Shown here in pieces: positions 24,082 through 36,400 of a DNA stretch of 64,000 bases. The DNA lies in assembly GCA_020746875.1 (NCBI GenBank), contig JAGTJL010000024.1, forward strand, positions 1 through 64,000. The letters are read 5' to 3'. The stretch's first letter is position 1. The number at the start of each line of letters is the position of its first letter. The notes beneath the pieces are model-generated. The model saw only the letters and a list, made by a program, of their open reading frames with translations. It did not search any database and had not been told where the DNA came from. This DNA is from Rhexocercosporidium sp. MPI-PUGE-AT-0058 (taxonomy: Eukaryota; Ascomycota; Leotiomycetes; Helotiales). A program made the translations under genes and the position numbers.

Positions 24082-25328
24082 GCGACCATTCAATGGGTAT
24101 CGCAGGACGAGCGCTACGAAGGCCAGAACGACGATACGTTTGAATATATTGCTGAGTATGAGGTTCTGATTTGTACTTTGCATCGTACGGCAATTCGAGG
24201 GTTGAAAACCCATCTCAGCAATGCATATAGTTTAGATAAAACGAGGCGTGTTCCATTACTTCAGAAGTATAGCTCGTTGCCACTACGCCAACCAGAGGAC
24301 GTGAGATTATCAAAGCCAGGTGGTCTTCCGTTTCAGTTACATGGCCAACCACTAGATGCACTACTATGTGATGATTGCACCCATATTACAACATCAAAGG
24401 ATGGGATGCAAAAGCATTTCAAAGACCACGACTGGTGGCTCTCGAAGGATGACCCAAAGCATTGGACAAAAGTCAAGGTACAAACATTTTTTGGTTATAT
24501 ATATCAGAGATATTTTATCGTAGCCAACCAATAACGTCTGGAGGCTTCTCTACAAGCAGCTCAAGCGCGTGAGCGAAATCGTCGACATGATAATCAAACG
24601 TGCCGTGGATGGGCTAAGTAGCTTGCACGACGATACTCCGTATTGGCTGCGAACGGCGAACTCGATTGAGAAGGCTGAGAACCGGCCTATAGTGCGGTTG
24701 CAGAACGAGGATAGCTTGGACGGCTATATTACTTATCTTCGGCGATTTGCTTGCTATTTGCTCCGAGTGTACTTAGCGCAGAAAGAGAGGGAGAGTCGTA
24801 AAGGTGATAAAAGTGGGAGCGGGGATGAAGGGTTAGTAAACGAGAATGGAGAGGTTATTGCAGACGAAGCCGAAGAGGGTGAGGAGGGGGATGAGGGGGA
24901 TGAAACCCAGCAGGATAGTGACAGTAGAGAGCTTGACATGATGAAAGACTGTTGCGAACTGACCAAATTCAGCCCAGAGCAGAAACAGCTGTTGTAAAAC
25001 ATGCTCGAGTCATTAGAATCAAGAGAAAATGAGGATATAGAAGTCTCAAAAATGAGTACGCTTATGATGTTTATTGTAAAGTCTGAAAGGCTATAATCGA
25101 TTTAATAGTCCCATGATTTATTTTGTAGCTGTTTTAGGAATTGTTGAAGATGAAAACCGTTTAAGGCATACTGGTGAGTATTCGTATATGCTTGCTGGAT
25201 TTACATATTGCATTCGGCTTCTCTTTATTGAATATATACTACTAATAGCCACGAGGAGAAAGCAGACTGCAGAAGATATTAACCAGTTTCTTAAGCTACG
25301 GAAAAAATATCTTGTGATTGGAAACTAA
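24082..25328 (+). pseudogene. Broken OrsD (DUF3505)-type C2H2 protein gene
   Basis: Three pieces of one protein in order. 24082-24534 carries the OrsD-type double zinc finger (YEVLICTLHRTAIRGLKTHL ... DALLCDDCTHITTSKDGMQK then H), ending HWTKVKVQTFF. Then 24537-24590 (LEASLQAAQARERNRR) joins, in a different frame, 24569-24997 (DMIIKRAVDGLSSL, LRRFACYLLRVYLAQKE, an acidic run and ELTKFSPEQKQLL). Finally 25113-25328 carries FVAVLGIVEDENRLRHTGEY. There is no in-frame ATG at the front, a frameshift and probable loss of about 60 residues after ERNRR, and in-frame stops. In other fungi this architecture belongs to much larger proteins, some with a RecQ-like helicase region; that part is absent here. 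GC is normal, so it was not strongly RIPed. Confidence 0.75.
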
Positions 25329-25485
25329 AATCCGCGTAGTTTTCTGATTAATATATAAAAGATCAACCAGCCTAGTATTACCCGGACCCCTTTTCGATTC
25401 GATCGAGCTTCATTTTTGGCACTAAAAGACCAATTATAGACTAGTTTATTCTCTTGGAGCACGATATATAATTCTATTTAACGAC
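25329..25485. other. Boundary between gene island and RIPed repeat DNA
   Basis: Composition drops to AT-rich; no gene. Confidence 0.5.
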
Positions 25486-28400
25486 TAGACGACAAATTAG
25501 CTGCTGTTTTCGGCCGGTTTGGTCGCTGCTTGCCGCAGCCGACTTGCCCTAGCGCTCGCGTACCTCATGGCTAAGGCGCACGGCGGTGGAAACCCTTGGC
25601 TGACTTGCCGCAGAAACACTAAAAAAAGCGAGTAGGTCAAATTATTATTTAGAGAACCGATTCTCTTATTCTCGTTTAATATTTTCTGAGGAGGGGAGCA
25701 GAATACGGCTGCCTTTTATCTATTATAACTCAGGATAGCAGTCCTTATATTTATTCGTCTTCCCTCTCCTCTTCTTTATTTCTTTCCTTTAAATCTCTTA
25801 TACTTAATTATCACTTTCCCTCGCTCTACCGCTCCCTTCCCTTTCCGCTGCTATTACTTAAGAAGCAGGCTCTTTTTTTATATCTTTAGCCTTAATTCTT
25901 TATTTTTAATTATTATCGCTATCGTTCTTTTCGGTTAATCTAATCGCTATACGTCGTCGCTAATAATTAATATTAAGCCCTCCTTCCTCCAATAGTAATA
26001 GATGAGATATCGAGAGCTGTTTTAATATCCCCTTAACTGCGACAAGCACACTTGTTCAGGTTATGCCGCCTGAAGCGAGTTGCTGCAAGATGGGAAATTT
26101 TAGCGTTTGACTCGCCAGAACTACTAAGATCTGCCACTAAAATACCCGAAGCCCGCTAAATTGAGGAGCAGCAGCAGGCTTCACTTCAGCGTCTTCAGGC
26201 TGTGCGCTGAATCGCAGTTAAAGGGATAAGGGACGAACAAGAAGAGACTGACGTCGATACCGAGCCGACGGACGTTAATACTAATATTGACGGAGACGAT
26301 AAGGCAGACCTGCCAGATCGAGAGTAGCTCGCTTATAAGGAGGATTATATTAGTACCGTGCCGATAGACGTTAATACCGATATTAATAAAGATAACGAGG
26401 CAGATCTGGCGTAAATCGCTAAAGAGGAGAACGCTTTGCCGCTAAAGTATTACCTCGATTAAGAAGACAATTCCGACGAATCCGAGGATAAAGATAAGGA
26501 TTACAGCGATAATAGTCTCTTCCTCCTCGATATGATCGAGGGACAGTTCTATTAATGTGTATTATATTCCTTATTTATATGCCGTCTTTTGCTATTAAAT
26601 CGCTGATCTGACTTTTTAGGTATTGTATATATATACGAAAGGATCTTGCCCGAATGATATAAGCCAACACTCGCCGTACTCTTAAGGCCTTCTTTAAATA
26701 AATATTAAATTAACGTTAAAAGAAAGGTAAGAGGAGGCTTGCCGGCATTCGGTATGCTAGCACGCTCGGGATATATTAGGAGGTCTTCCGCTCGTATACG
26801 AACGTGCGAATAAAGAGAAGATTAAGGGGAAGATGAACTGTTATATATATCGGGTAAGTAGCGTTTCTTATTTATTCGCTTAATTTAGTTTAAATTATCG
26901 TAAATAAGAGTTAATAAAACGTTTATTATAAGTCCTTAAGAAACTGGCGAAGAAATACCGCCTATTAACGAAAAAGCGCGATAACGTCGCAATATATATC
27001 GAGGATCTCGCAGGCGTCTTATAGATCGATTTAATTACGACGAAGTAGAAGTATATATATAGCCGGCAGCGGATTTAAACTAGCTTCTTTTATTAATTAA
27101 TTATATTTTCCGTAAACCGACTTTTATCGTTCTTAAAGCTTTATTATAATAACATCGCGGTAAACCTACTCCGGGACCCTAGTAATAGGCCTTATCGGAT
27201 CCTAATCGAGTTCACGTATGAATTCACAAAGAAGTATTTTAGTATAAAAAATACGTAAATTTAACCTTAAGCCTTTTCTCGTTCTCCCGATTCCCCTTCC
27301 TTTTTTATTTTAATTAAGATATACGACTTATATAAAAGCTAAGAATACGTTTATATTTCCCGAGATTATCTTTAATCCGTTCTTAATCCTTAGTTTATAT
27401 ATTGCCTTTTTAAGCTTTATCTTTACGAATAATACGTTCTTGGCCTCGAGCCTTATATCCGCTAAGAGAATCAGCGAGTTAAATATCCAGCCTGGCTATA
27501 AATAACTACTTTTGCGTTTAAAGCCGGAAATAGCTAATATCCCCGTCTTTTATAAGTTTATTAAGACGCCGTATAACTGCGAGATTTCCTCCGACTAGCT
27601 ACTGCCGTATACGACTCTCTTAAAGTAAATAAAGCGGCTCGGCGTGCTCACCGGGTTCCCGCAGATTACGCGTCCGTACTGCTTCTAATACGGTGTAAGC
27701 AACGCCTTTAATTAAAGCGGCGCGTATTATACGGCTTCTCGTAACCCCGCTCGCAATTTAATATACTAACTATAAACTGATAAGTAACGTGAGCGACGCG
27801 CTCCAAAATATAATAATATAATACGCTAAAGTTAATACTTTTATTAAGTATTACTCTTAACAATTGAAAAAGCATAATATTAAGGAAAAGCGCTTAATTA
27901 CGATTACGACTTTAATATAATATATATTCGGCAACTTAATAATATACTTTCCAGTCGAAAAGGAACGCAAAGAAAAAGCAAGAACGGCCGTAAAACTAAA
28001 TAAGCTTAAGAAAGTAATAGCAAGATACTAATATAAGCGATAATTAGCAGCTTAAGGTAATCCTTATAAGTAGTAATAACAAGCATATAATAAAATAAAA
28101 TAAGAAGACCGGTTAAGCTCGATTCTACGAACGCCGCGATATTAAAAAGATCGCGAGACTAATAATTATTACGTATTCTAAAGACTCGGAAACTATCCGA
28201 CAAGTAATTTAAGGTATTTAACGCTTAATTAACCGGGTTTATAATTAATTTCACGAGCTCGGAGGATATATTAAGCAGATATTCCGTAGCATCGATAATA
28301 ACTTGAGCGAGAATCTTATAAAAAAGATCGGCGGTAATATATTAATTATATATATTAAAATATAGCAAAAGCTTATTAACTTCTTTCTTAAATTATTTTT

Positions 28401-28560
28401 ATAAGAAGAATAATTTAAGTTAGAATTTAATAATAAATAAAAAGTATTATTAAAAACGCTATTAGCGGCGGAAGACGATTCGGTTAAGGAAAAGGCTGTG
28501 CTGAATCTCAATTTAATTTTAATTAATTAAAAAATAATTAAAAGCGCGTTTTTATCGCCG
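25486..28560 (+). pseudogene. RIP-degraded DUF3435 (tyrosine-recombinase-like) element, right copy
   Basis: Plus-strand relic, inverted relative to 1-2510. The 5' block ctagcgctcgcgtacctcatggctaaggc (in part, 25550-25577) is shared with the left copy. From about 26220 an acidic N-terminus is readable (DVDTEPTDVNT). The DUF3435 core follows: LAGIRYASTLGIYWEVFRSY (26740-26800), YIEDLAG and SRQRIQTSFF (26995-27090), a PFLILSLYIAFLSF block (27390-27440) and VSDALQNIIIQYAKVNTFIK then YY (27790-27850), where the terminal Tyr corresponds to the usual catalytic position. Frames are broken by RIP-type stops. The order and spacing fit a protein of about 800 residues. The family includes Starship captains, but this copy is dead and no boundary was established. 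Confidence 0.78.
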
Positions 28561-28860
28561 GTAATATACTAGACATTAATAAATAATTTTTATACTCAAA
28601 AGGCACAATAAAAAACGACTGTAGAATTTCGATATACTTTGCCGCTATTAGCTTATTACGTACGTCTTATATCGATAGCTAATTAAGTTCGCTAAGATTT
28701 AATTATAAAAATTATTACGATAAAGGCTTATTATAAGAAATATATTCATAAGGACTCTTATATTATATTTAATTATATATAATAACTGCGGAATTATATT
28801 AAAGCAGCGGAAGGCGATTAGTACGGGAATTTAATTATTACTTAAAGGAAGGATTCCCGT

Positions 28861-29510
28861 TCGTTATAATGTGGAGGAGAAAACACCAAGCACACAATAA
28901 GAGGGCAGAAGACGCGCGCGTTCGACCCGAAAAAGGAGCTTAATACGCTTAAGACTAACTTTAGTTATTAAAAGTAATTCTTAACTTATACTTATTAAGT
29001 AGCTTACCGAAGTAATTATTTTATTACGGCCGACGACGACTAATGGATTCTTAAGAGTTATATTCGGCTAACGGAGGCCTAAGGAAAAGCGGAGGAAGTA
29101 ATCGTTTAAAGTATTATTAAGTAAGACCGACTTACGCTAAGAAATTCTATATCGGACCTCTTAATAGCGTTAATTTGTTATAAATTTAGAGGTAATTAAT
29201 ATAACTCCTTATTACTTAGCTTTTACGTTATACTTAGCGTTAAGCTATATATAAGGACTTAAAAGAAGCCGGGCAATTATAATAATTACTTATCTAGCGT
29301 AATTTAGGTTATGTAATTAATTATTTTTTACGCTAGCGCTTGTTTAAAGAAGGCGAAGCGAGGTAAGACGCTCGAGCGCATTAAGTAATATTATAGGCAG
29401 TTCTTGAAGCAGGATACCGAGACTCTTATAGGCGAGATTCTCGGCTGGCGCTTATTATTATTTATAGTCTTGAAAGAGGTCGTTAGGCCGCTGAAAAGAA
29501 GAGATTTGGT
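28861..29510 (+). pseudogene. RIP-degraded relic related to the OrsD-type zinc-finger protein
   Basis: With RIP-type stops ignored, the plus strand reads as one continuous protein segment: an early YFITADDD...WILKSYIRLTEA run (29020-29080), a leucine-rich block around 29200 resembling the FVAVLG... segment at 25113-25328, and a tail RGKTLERIK, YYRQFLKQDTETLIGEILGW (29365-29450). Order and similarity suggest another copy of the same large protein family as the pseudogene at 24082-25328, lying just downstream of the DUF3435 relic. Family assignment is inference. Confidence 0.5.
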
Positions 29511-29745
29511 GTAAATAATAATTTCATTACTTCGGGGGAAACTAAGTCTATATAACTACTTTTAGGCGCCAAGCTATTTAGCTCTCGCATTGGCTATTTG
29601 CTCTCGCATCGGTTATTAGCTTTATATTTAAAACTAGCTTTGTTTTAAAACTAGCTTTATATTAAGACTAGATTTATATCAAGACTAGCTTTATATTAAG
29701 ACTAGCTTTGTATCAAGACTAGCTTTATATTAAGACTAGTATTAC
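29505..29745 (+). repeat. Repeat tail with 17-bp tandem units
   Basis: Starts with attacttcgggggaaacta and continues into gctctcgcat repeats. About seven tandem copies of actagctttatattaag variants follow (about 29617-29740). A degraded copy is at 4990-5320. Confidence 0.8.
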
Positions 29746-29773
29746 GAACGCCCCGCGTCCCGTGACACTTAAC

Positions 29774-30591
29774 CAGCGTGTCCAAGAGTTAGTCAAGTTA
29801 GTTAACTAATATTCTAGTTAGTTAACTAGAATAGAATAGAATATGACTAAGAGATTTTCAAGTAGAATAGACTAACTATTTACTTAGTTAGTTATATTTT
29901 TAAATATAATTTTAACTTTAAATATTAATAAAAAGTTATTATATATTAACAAACTAACTAATTAATTAACTAACTAACCAACTAATCCTTTTCTTTAATA
30001 TAAAAGAGATTATCTTCTATATCTATATCTTTTTTTAAACCTTTATACTTAGTAGTTGTTAAAACAATCAGACCTTTGGCGTCTGTGCGGAGTACTAGAA
30101 TATTCCACTTTGTAGGGGATATCAACTATTGAGCCAATCCGCTTTATCATTTTCTGTCTGTAACTGGTAAAATCTGGGTTATATAGCACAGACAGAAAAG
30201 GTTAGATTATTATCCTTAATACGAAGTATTCTTATATATTAGTAATTAACAGAATATATTAGTAGTAATTGCCTTAATAATTAATAATTATTAAAAGAAG
30301 TGAGATTTTATAAGTAGATTCTCTAAGGTTCCTTATCGCCGACTTCGCTTAATAAGCTTTAGGCTCTAAGCTTTACTAGATTAGGTAAGGTTGCCATACT
30401 TCCCGGACCTTAAATTAAGCGAGGACCTCTAATTAGTCTGCCATTTCCTTATTAATAATTAGTCAATAATAGTTAACTAGAATAGAATACTAACTAAAAT
30501 TAGTTAACTAGAATAGAATAAGATAAAATATATATGACTAGAATAGAATATCACGTGGTATTCTAGTCTAGTCTATTCCTTTGACACGCTG
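29774..30591. mobile_element. Non-autonomous hAT-like transposon (818 bp)
   Basis: Left terminus CAGCGTGTCCAAGAG and right terminus (reverse complement) CAGCGTGTCAAAGG form inverted repeats with nine perfect outer bases. They are flanked by a perfect 8-bp duplication CACTTAAC at 29766-29773 and 30592-30599. An 8-bp duplication with CAG-type inverted ends is the hAT signature. Subterminal ctagaatagaata motifs recur at both ends (29830-29850, 30477-30550), as expected for hAT transposase binding. There is no transposase frame; the middle (30060-30200) keeps normal CpA/TpG. A transposase supplied elsewhere would be needed for movement. Confidence 0.85.
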
Positions 30592-30610
30592 CACTTAACC
30601 CGAGATAACG

Positions 30611-31063
30611 TAATACTTAGGATTATAAGCTTAAGAAAGTAAGAGTTTTAAGAAAAAGCTATTAAAAGAGTATTACTCTTAAGAGTATCTTTTTAAAAGA
30701 CTTTAATGCTTAAGATTTTATAAAAGTTATATATTATATAATTATTATTCTTGGTAAACGATTAAAAGATAACTTAGTTTTTGTATTACGTAACTACGGG
30801 GTTACGTAATAAACCGCTAGACCGCTGAGGTTTAGAGGTCTAGGACTGACAGGACTTAACGATTCTGGCGGTCGTATAATATAAAAGTTTTATATATAAC
30901 TGGCACGTCTACTATTAAATAAGAGCTTTATATTTAATTAAAAATAATATTTCAATTATATTAATTATTATTTATTCCGTAATACGTAATATACTTATTT
31001 CTTAATTATTAAAATTAATATAATCTACCGTATTTATATTAAGTAAATACACGAACTGTAATA
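30611..31063 (+). repeat. 5' LTR of a truncated Gypsy-related element (copy A)
   Basis: Aligns along most of its length with the LTR at 47883-48366, including ctactattaaataagagctt and aagtaaatacac, and ends CTGTAATA where the other ends CCGTAACA. The region after it (31064-31108) matches 48367-48412 and is then cut by the Copia insertion at 31109, resuming at 39460. The left end is approximate. Confidence 0.7.
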
Positions 31064-31108
31064 CTTTAAGTACCTTTTCGTTAAAAGTACCGACTTATAT
31101 ATATTATA

Positions 31109-31295
31109 TGTCGTACAGAAGTGGAGCAGGCTTTTAGTGGTTCAAGAGCTCTACGATTAACGTAGAGAGTAAGGGTTTAAAAAATGTATTAAAGTGAGCG
31201 TTACCCTTTGTAAGAGAGGACTGTGACCCGAGTATATATACGTGAGTATTTACGAAAGCATACACATGACTAGTAGACTGCGCTAGGGCGCGACA
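31109..31295 (-). repeat. LTR of the Copia element (left, 3' by coding strand)
   Basis: TGTCGTACAG...GCGCGACA. Matches 39271-39459 and keeps CpA/TpG that the other copy has lost. Confidence 0.9.
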
Positions 31296-32075
31296 CACCC
31301 CTATAATAAGGCTCCGTCATATAGATAAGCCTTGCTATTTAAAGGCGCATAAGCAGTTAAGAGATATAATATAAGCTCCTCGAGTATATATATTAGTTCT
31401 TAATAAAAGTATGGCGCCGAGCAGTAAATTAATGCTCTTAAAATATTATGACAAATGAAAATATAAGTACGCGCTTTAAAAATATAATACGCGAGGACTT
31501 TATAGATTAATATAAGTAGTCTATTAAGTAATTAATATTAATAATAAATGAGAATATAAACACGCATTTAAACTATATATAATTAAATAAATAAAGTCTA
31601 AAAATATAACTAAATTATAGTGATTAAGTAAACAAAATCTTAATCATTATATTTAATGCGTGTAAATCGTAAGTTTTAAAAGTAAGGCTAAAGTAAGGTT
31701 CGGTCTATAGCTAAGATCTCGTGCCGTCTCGTTTAATTATTAAGTTACTAAATTATAATTAATGAATTTGGTCCTTTTAAAGTGATTGCTGTATATAGCA
31801 GGAAGCCGCAACGGTATATGCCAGCCTTTTATTAGCTTATATAATGCGCCGCCTCCCGGGTTAGTGGGTTTATTATTAGTTTAAGCGTCCCGTATTATAG
31901 TGGCGCGATTATAATTACTCCTAAGGATATATATATATTAACTTTTATATTATTATAATTAACTTTTACTTAATATTAACGCATTTTATACTCGCGTGCT
32001 TATTTACTTACTTATTTCTTTCTTTTATCTTTTAATTTTCTACTTCTTTTAGTAAATTCTCTTTAATTACTAGCT
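31296..32075. other. Copia element interior between LTR and antisense relic gene
   Basis: AT-rich DNA with no recognised coding sequence; the longer-than-usual gap next to the 3' LTR is where the extra gene relic sits. Confidence 0.45.
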
Positions 32076-32970
32076 ATGCCTCTTAAAGCTTCTAAAGCAA
32101 CGATTACGCGTATTAATAATTAAATCGCAGCTCGTTAAGTAAGTTCTTTTTTAATTTAATTTCTTAATTTTATTTTTAAATAACCTTAGCATTATTAAAT
32201 TAATCGCTAATAATTATATTATAGGATTTTAAAGATAAATTTAATGATTAAGAAGTGTTTAGTAATAAGCTTGTTAATGAGCTTTTTAATAATCCTTTTC
32301 CTACTCGTTTAATTATCAGAATAAATCCTAAAGATAATTAATAGTATTTTTCTTTGCGTAAAGATGAAAATGCGCTTATTAATAACTTTAATAATGAGCT
32401 AATTCTCCCTCGATCTTCTCGTACTAAGTTAAGCTCGTTATTTAAGAAGACTCCTACACGTTCTTTTAATACTTTATTATTATTAGTTATATTAAGTAAA
32501 AGCGTTATTATATTAAATAAAGATGGCTTTTAGTATACTCCCTTTACTTCGCGCGTCTCGCGTCTCAGTTCGACTTCCTCTCTTACCCCTTCTCTTGCTT
32601 TTAAGACTTATACTCGTTTTTTATTAATTTTAAAAAAGCGCAAATCGTCTCGCACTCCATCTAAGCCTCGCTTTCTTGTTAAGCGCGCTCGAGGTATGTA
32701 TATATTATTTCAAAGCTTACTTCTTATTAATAACTTATTTTATTTATATTAATTAAGATTTAGGAAAGGAGTTTACAGATCCTTATTTATTATGCATTCG
32801 CGCTGCTATTCGTAGCCGTAATAATTATAAATACTGCTTCGCTAATACTCTCGCTATTAAAAGTTAATGCTATAACTGCACCTCCGGTCATAAGTGCGAT
32901 TCCGCTACGGGAGATATACTTAAATATAATAGAAAATTAATTGCAGCTATAGACTTTAATAATAAAAAGA
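32076..32970 (+). pseudogene. Relic of a spliced gene carried antisense inside the Copia element
   Basis: A plus-strand gene, opposite to the element's own coding strand, between pol and the 3' LTR. ATG at 32076 reads MPLKASKATITRINN, then reaches a GTAAGT donor near 32139 and a TATTATAG acceptor near 32224. A long exon follows (DFKDKFND...KRARG) with only RIP-type stops across about 150 codons. A second intron begins GTATGT (about 32695) and ends near 32760. The last exon reads DPYLLCIRAAIRSRNNYKYC then, after a TAA, CYNCTSGHKCDSATGD. The Cys/His pattern suggests a small zinc-binding module. I do not recognise the family. It may be an additional ORF of this Copia lineage or a captured host gene. 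Confidence 0.6.
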
Positions 32971-33299
32971 TATAATAATCGCATTATAATTAATCGAGCA
33001 TTTCACTAATCGATTCACAGAATATTAAAAAGTACAGAATTACTTTAAAAGCCTTAATAAAAGACTTAATAAGTAATAATAAGTTTAATAAGAATATAAA
33101 ATTAAATCTTTTAATGCGCTCTTAAAAGCTAAGTTTAAAGCGTAATAAAAAGGATAATTTTAATAATAATATTAATATTAGTGCGGGATTTTTAACGGAG
33201 TTTAGTAATCTTATATAAGGTTTGGAGAAATTCGCGAAGGTCTTAAAGACAATAGCTACTCGTTAATCTAAGCTTAAGTAGATTTTTGCGCTTTTAATA

Positions 33300-33425
33300 A
33301 ATTATTTATGAGCTCGGACTGGATTTAAATAGACTTTATTTAAGCTCGGGCCGGATTTAAATGGTCTCTGCCTGGGCTTAAGCTGAATTTAAGTAGACTT
33401 TGCTTAAGCTCGGGCTGGATTTCGC
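33300..33425. repeat. Imperfect tandem repeat around ttaagctcgggctggattt
   Basis: The unit recurs at least three times, with gcctgggcttaagctgaattt as a diverged member. GC is locally higher than in the surrounding element. Confidence 0.7.
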
Positions 33426-36400
33426 GTTTACGTTTAGCGTTTTTAAAGCGCAAATACTTAAAATATTAAATTAAAAAAGTTTTTATAAATAAAAAATCGC
33501 ATAAAAATATTCTTAATATACTTTTAATAAATGTATTTAAAGCTTTTTAATTTAAAATTAGTAATTATTAAAGTTTAAAAGTACTTTAAAAAGCTCAAAT
33601 TTTTAACGAGACAGATTCTTTATAAGCTTATTAATAAGTATATTAGCGGTTAGAAAATATATTACTTTAAATAATCCACAAGTATATTCTTGCTTAAGCC
33701 ATATATTTTAGATATTTATATGGCGAAGCTTAATAGTAATCCTCTTAATATTATTTATAATTAGTCTAATCGTTTATTAATTGTTATAAAAGATCTTCTA
33801 AGTCTTATTAATATCAAAAGCTAAGTTCTAAAAAAATCGTTAAAAAGCTATAACTTCTTTTTTAATATACTTTAATATTAATAATTCCGCTTTAATAGTT
33901 AACGTAATAATTATAGATTGCCTTAATGCTTTTTAAATTACTAGCCCGCTAAATAATAAAATTATATAATTTTAAAATAATTTCTAAGTTTTAACGTTAT
34001 TCGTAAAAAATATATTTAAAGTAATATAAAGCGCTCTCTCTTAATTACTTTTGTATATAATGTTTAAAAAGCGCGTATTAAATAAGTAATAAATAAGTTA
34101 ATATATAATTATAAAATGCTTTAGATTAGGATTTATCGCAAACTATAAGAGCTAGGCAATTATAAAGGCTACGTCTAATCTTATAACGATCGCTGTATAT
34201 AATACCGACCTAACTCTTTCTTAATAAGCTTTAATATATTTCTTTAAAACTTGTCTCTTATACTTAATAAAATCGATTTAAGGGAGCGGTGTCGTAAAAT
34301 ACTTCTTATTAACTTACTCAAACTTTCGAGTAATCTTCTTAATATATTAATTATAAATTAAGAAAATAATCTTACGCTTTTTATTACGTACTATCTTAAT
34401 CCTTAAGAATTATTTAATATCTTTAAAATCATATATATCGTACGCTTAATTCAGTCGCTTAATGAAATCTTGTCCGAGTTTTAAGTCGTCTTAATAATAA
34501 AATACTTAAATGTCATTTACGTAAAAAAGAATAAGGATTTTATAAGTAAGGTCTATAAATATATATAATTCCTTTAAGTATAAAATCAACCCCAAATCTA
34601 TTAACGTTTTACTAATATACTTATACTATAAGTACGAAAAGTCACGTATCCCATAAAGAGCGCAATTAATTTATAATACATATTTAGACTTATTAAAACC
34701 TAAAGGGAATTTATAATATACGGTTTCGCCGTCTATATCCCAAAAAGCGTTAATAAACGTATTAATTACATTAAAGTACTTGACTTTTAAGTCAAAATGG
34801 ATTACGAGCGCTATAGCGATTCGAAAGGATTTAGTTAAAAACGTGCTAGCGTATGTGAAGACAATCGTTAATTTACTTTAGAGATCATTTTATATAATAA
34901 TTCGAGATCTACATCTTAAAATATATCCTTTTAAATCGGGCTTATACTTGAAAACCCACATAAATAGGATAAGTGTTAATATAATACTTAAATTAAACAA
35001 TTCTAAAGTCTAATATCCTTATCTATTTATTATCTCTATCTTTAGGCTTATATCTTCTTTAAATTACTCTTTTATTAAGTAATTCTTAAAATCGCTCTAT
35101 TGTTTTAATTTAAATAAAAAATCTTAAACTTTAATTTTTAAAAGTGGGATTTTCTCTTTTAATAATTAGCGGCTTATTTATATTATTATTATAATCACAT
35201 AATATATAATCTTCGTTAAATCTCGAAGATCATTTTATTCTTTTAATAATATATACTAATTAAGCATAAGCTCTTAAAGCATCTAATCGACTTTAGACCG
35301 AAGATCATTATATTAGTCGAGGATTTAATTACTCCCGAAATCAGGCTTATCCCTAAGCTTAGGGTTGCTTTTATCGAGGCGTATTTATTTAAGAATAATT
35401 ATAAGTATTATAAATACTTTATTACTTTAATCTTTTTATAATCTTCTTCTTTTTCTTTTACTTTTAATTAGCTTCTTTACTTTTGCCGAGCTTTTAGTAA
35501 ATATACTTAATTCTGACTGGGCTTCTTTTATTATAATCTGAGAGCGTATTACTCTTACTTATCTTGCTTTCGTCGTTTAAGCACTTTATGCTTTAGTCTG
35601 AGGATGCGGTATTAAAATTATTATTGAAGACTCCTTTTATAATCGAGGTCTCGACGGTATTTAAATCTCGATACGTGATAATCGAGGCGGATCTCGCGCT
35701 TAATTCTATAGTATATTCGAATCTCGATTAATAAGTTACATACTCTCACGCGAGTCGAATGCTTTTAAGTCTTATTCTATACTTAAAATAAACTCTTAGT
35801 CTAACGCACTCTCTCTTAATTCTTTATTCTATTTAAAAGGGCCTTCTGGAGCAAGAGTATATTTTAAAGTTAAAAGTTTATTTATTATACTTAAGCTATT
35901 AATATACTCTTTTACTTTTAAGTTTTAACTCTCGGAGCTTTTAATTAATCTTTGAATTCATTTAATATATAATTAAGGCAAGTCTTCGCTTAAGAGATTT
36001 ATATTATTTTCCTTAATAATTATATTTTTAATAATGTTTTTAATAATTTTAGCTTAGTTTATAATAAACTTATTCTCTTTAATAAGATCGCAAATAAACC
36101 GAGCTTCTTAAATCGTAATCTTTGCTTTTTTACTTAAGGTAATATAAAAGTTATTTTCGTTAAAGCGCACATTACGCGTAATAATTATTTTATTAAGACG
36201 TGGCACTTAGATTTTATAAATATTAAAAGCGTGGAAACTTATAAAAAATCTAATATATACACGCGTAATTATTTTGAACGCTCTTTTATCTTATCCTTTA
36301 ACTCTTTCTATTATTAATAGGTACGCTTTATAGCTATATACATAGATTTTATTTTAATTTAGTCTGAAATTTATAATAAGTCTTATAATAAGCGCTAAGT

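Noticed and set aside
28251..28511. 86-codon minus-strand ORF
   Set aside because: Antisense to the DUF3435 relic; Phe/Leu/Ser composition typical of complemented AT-rich coding DNA.
1..28560. A complete Starship element
   Set aside because: Only degraded captain-like relics are visible; no intact recombinase, no defined ends and no target motif could be demonstrated.
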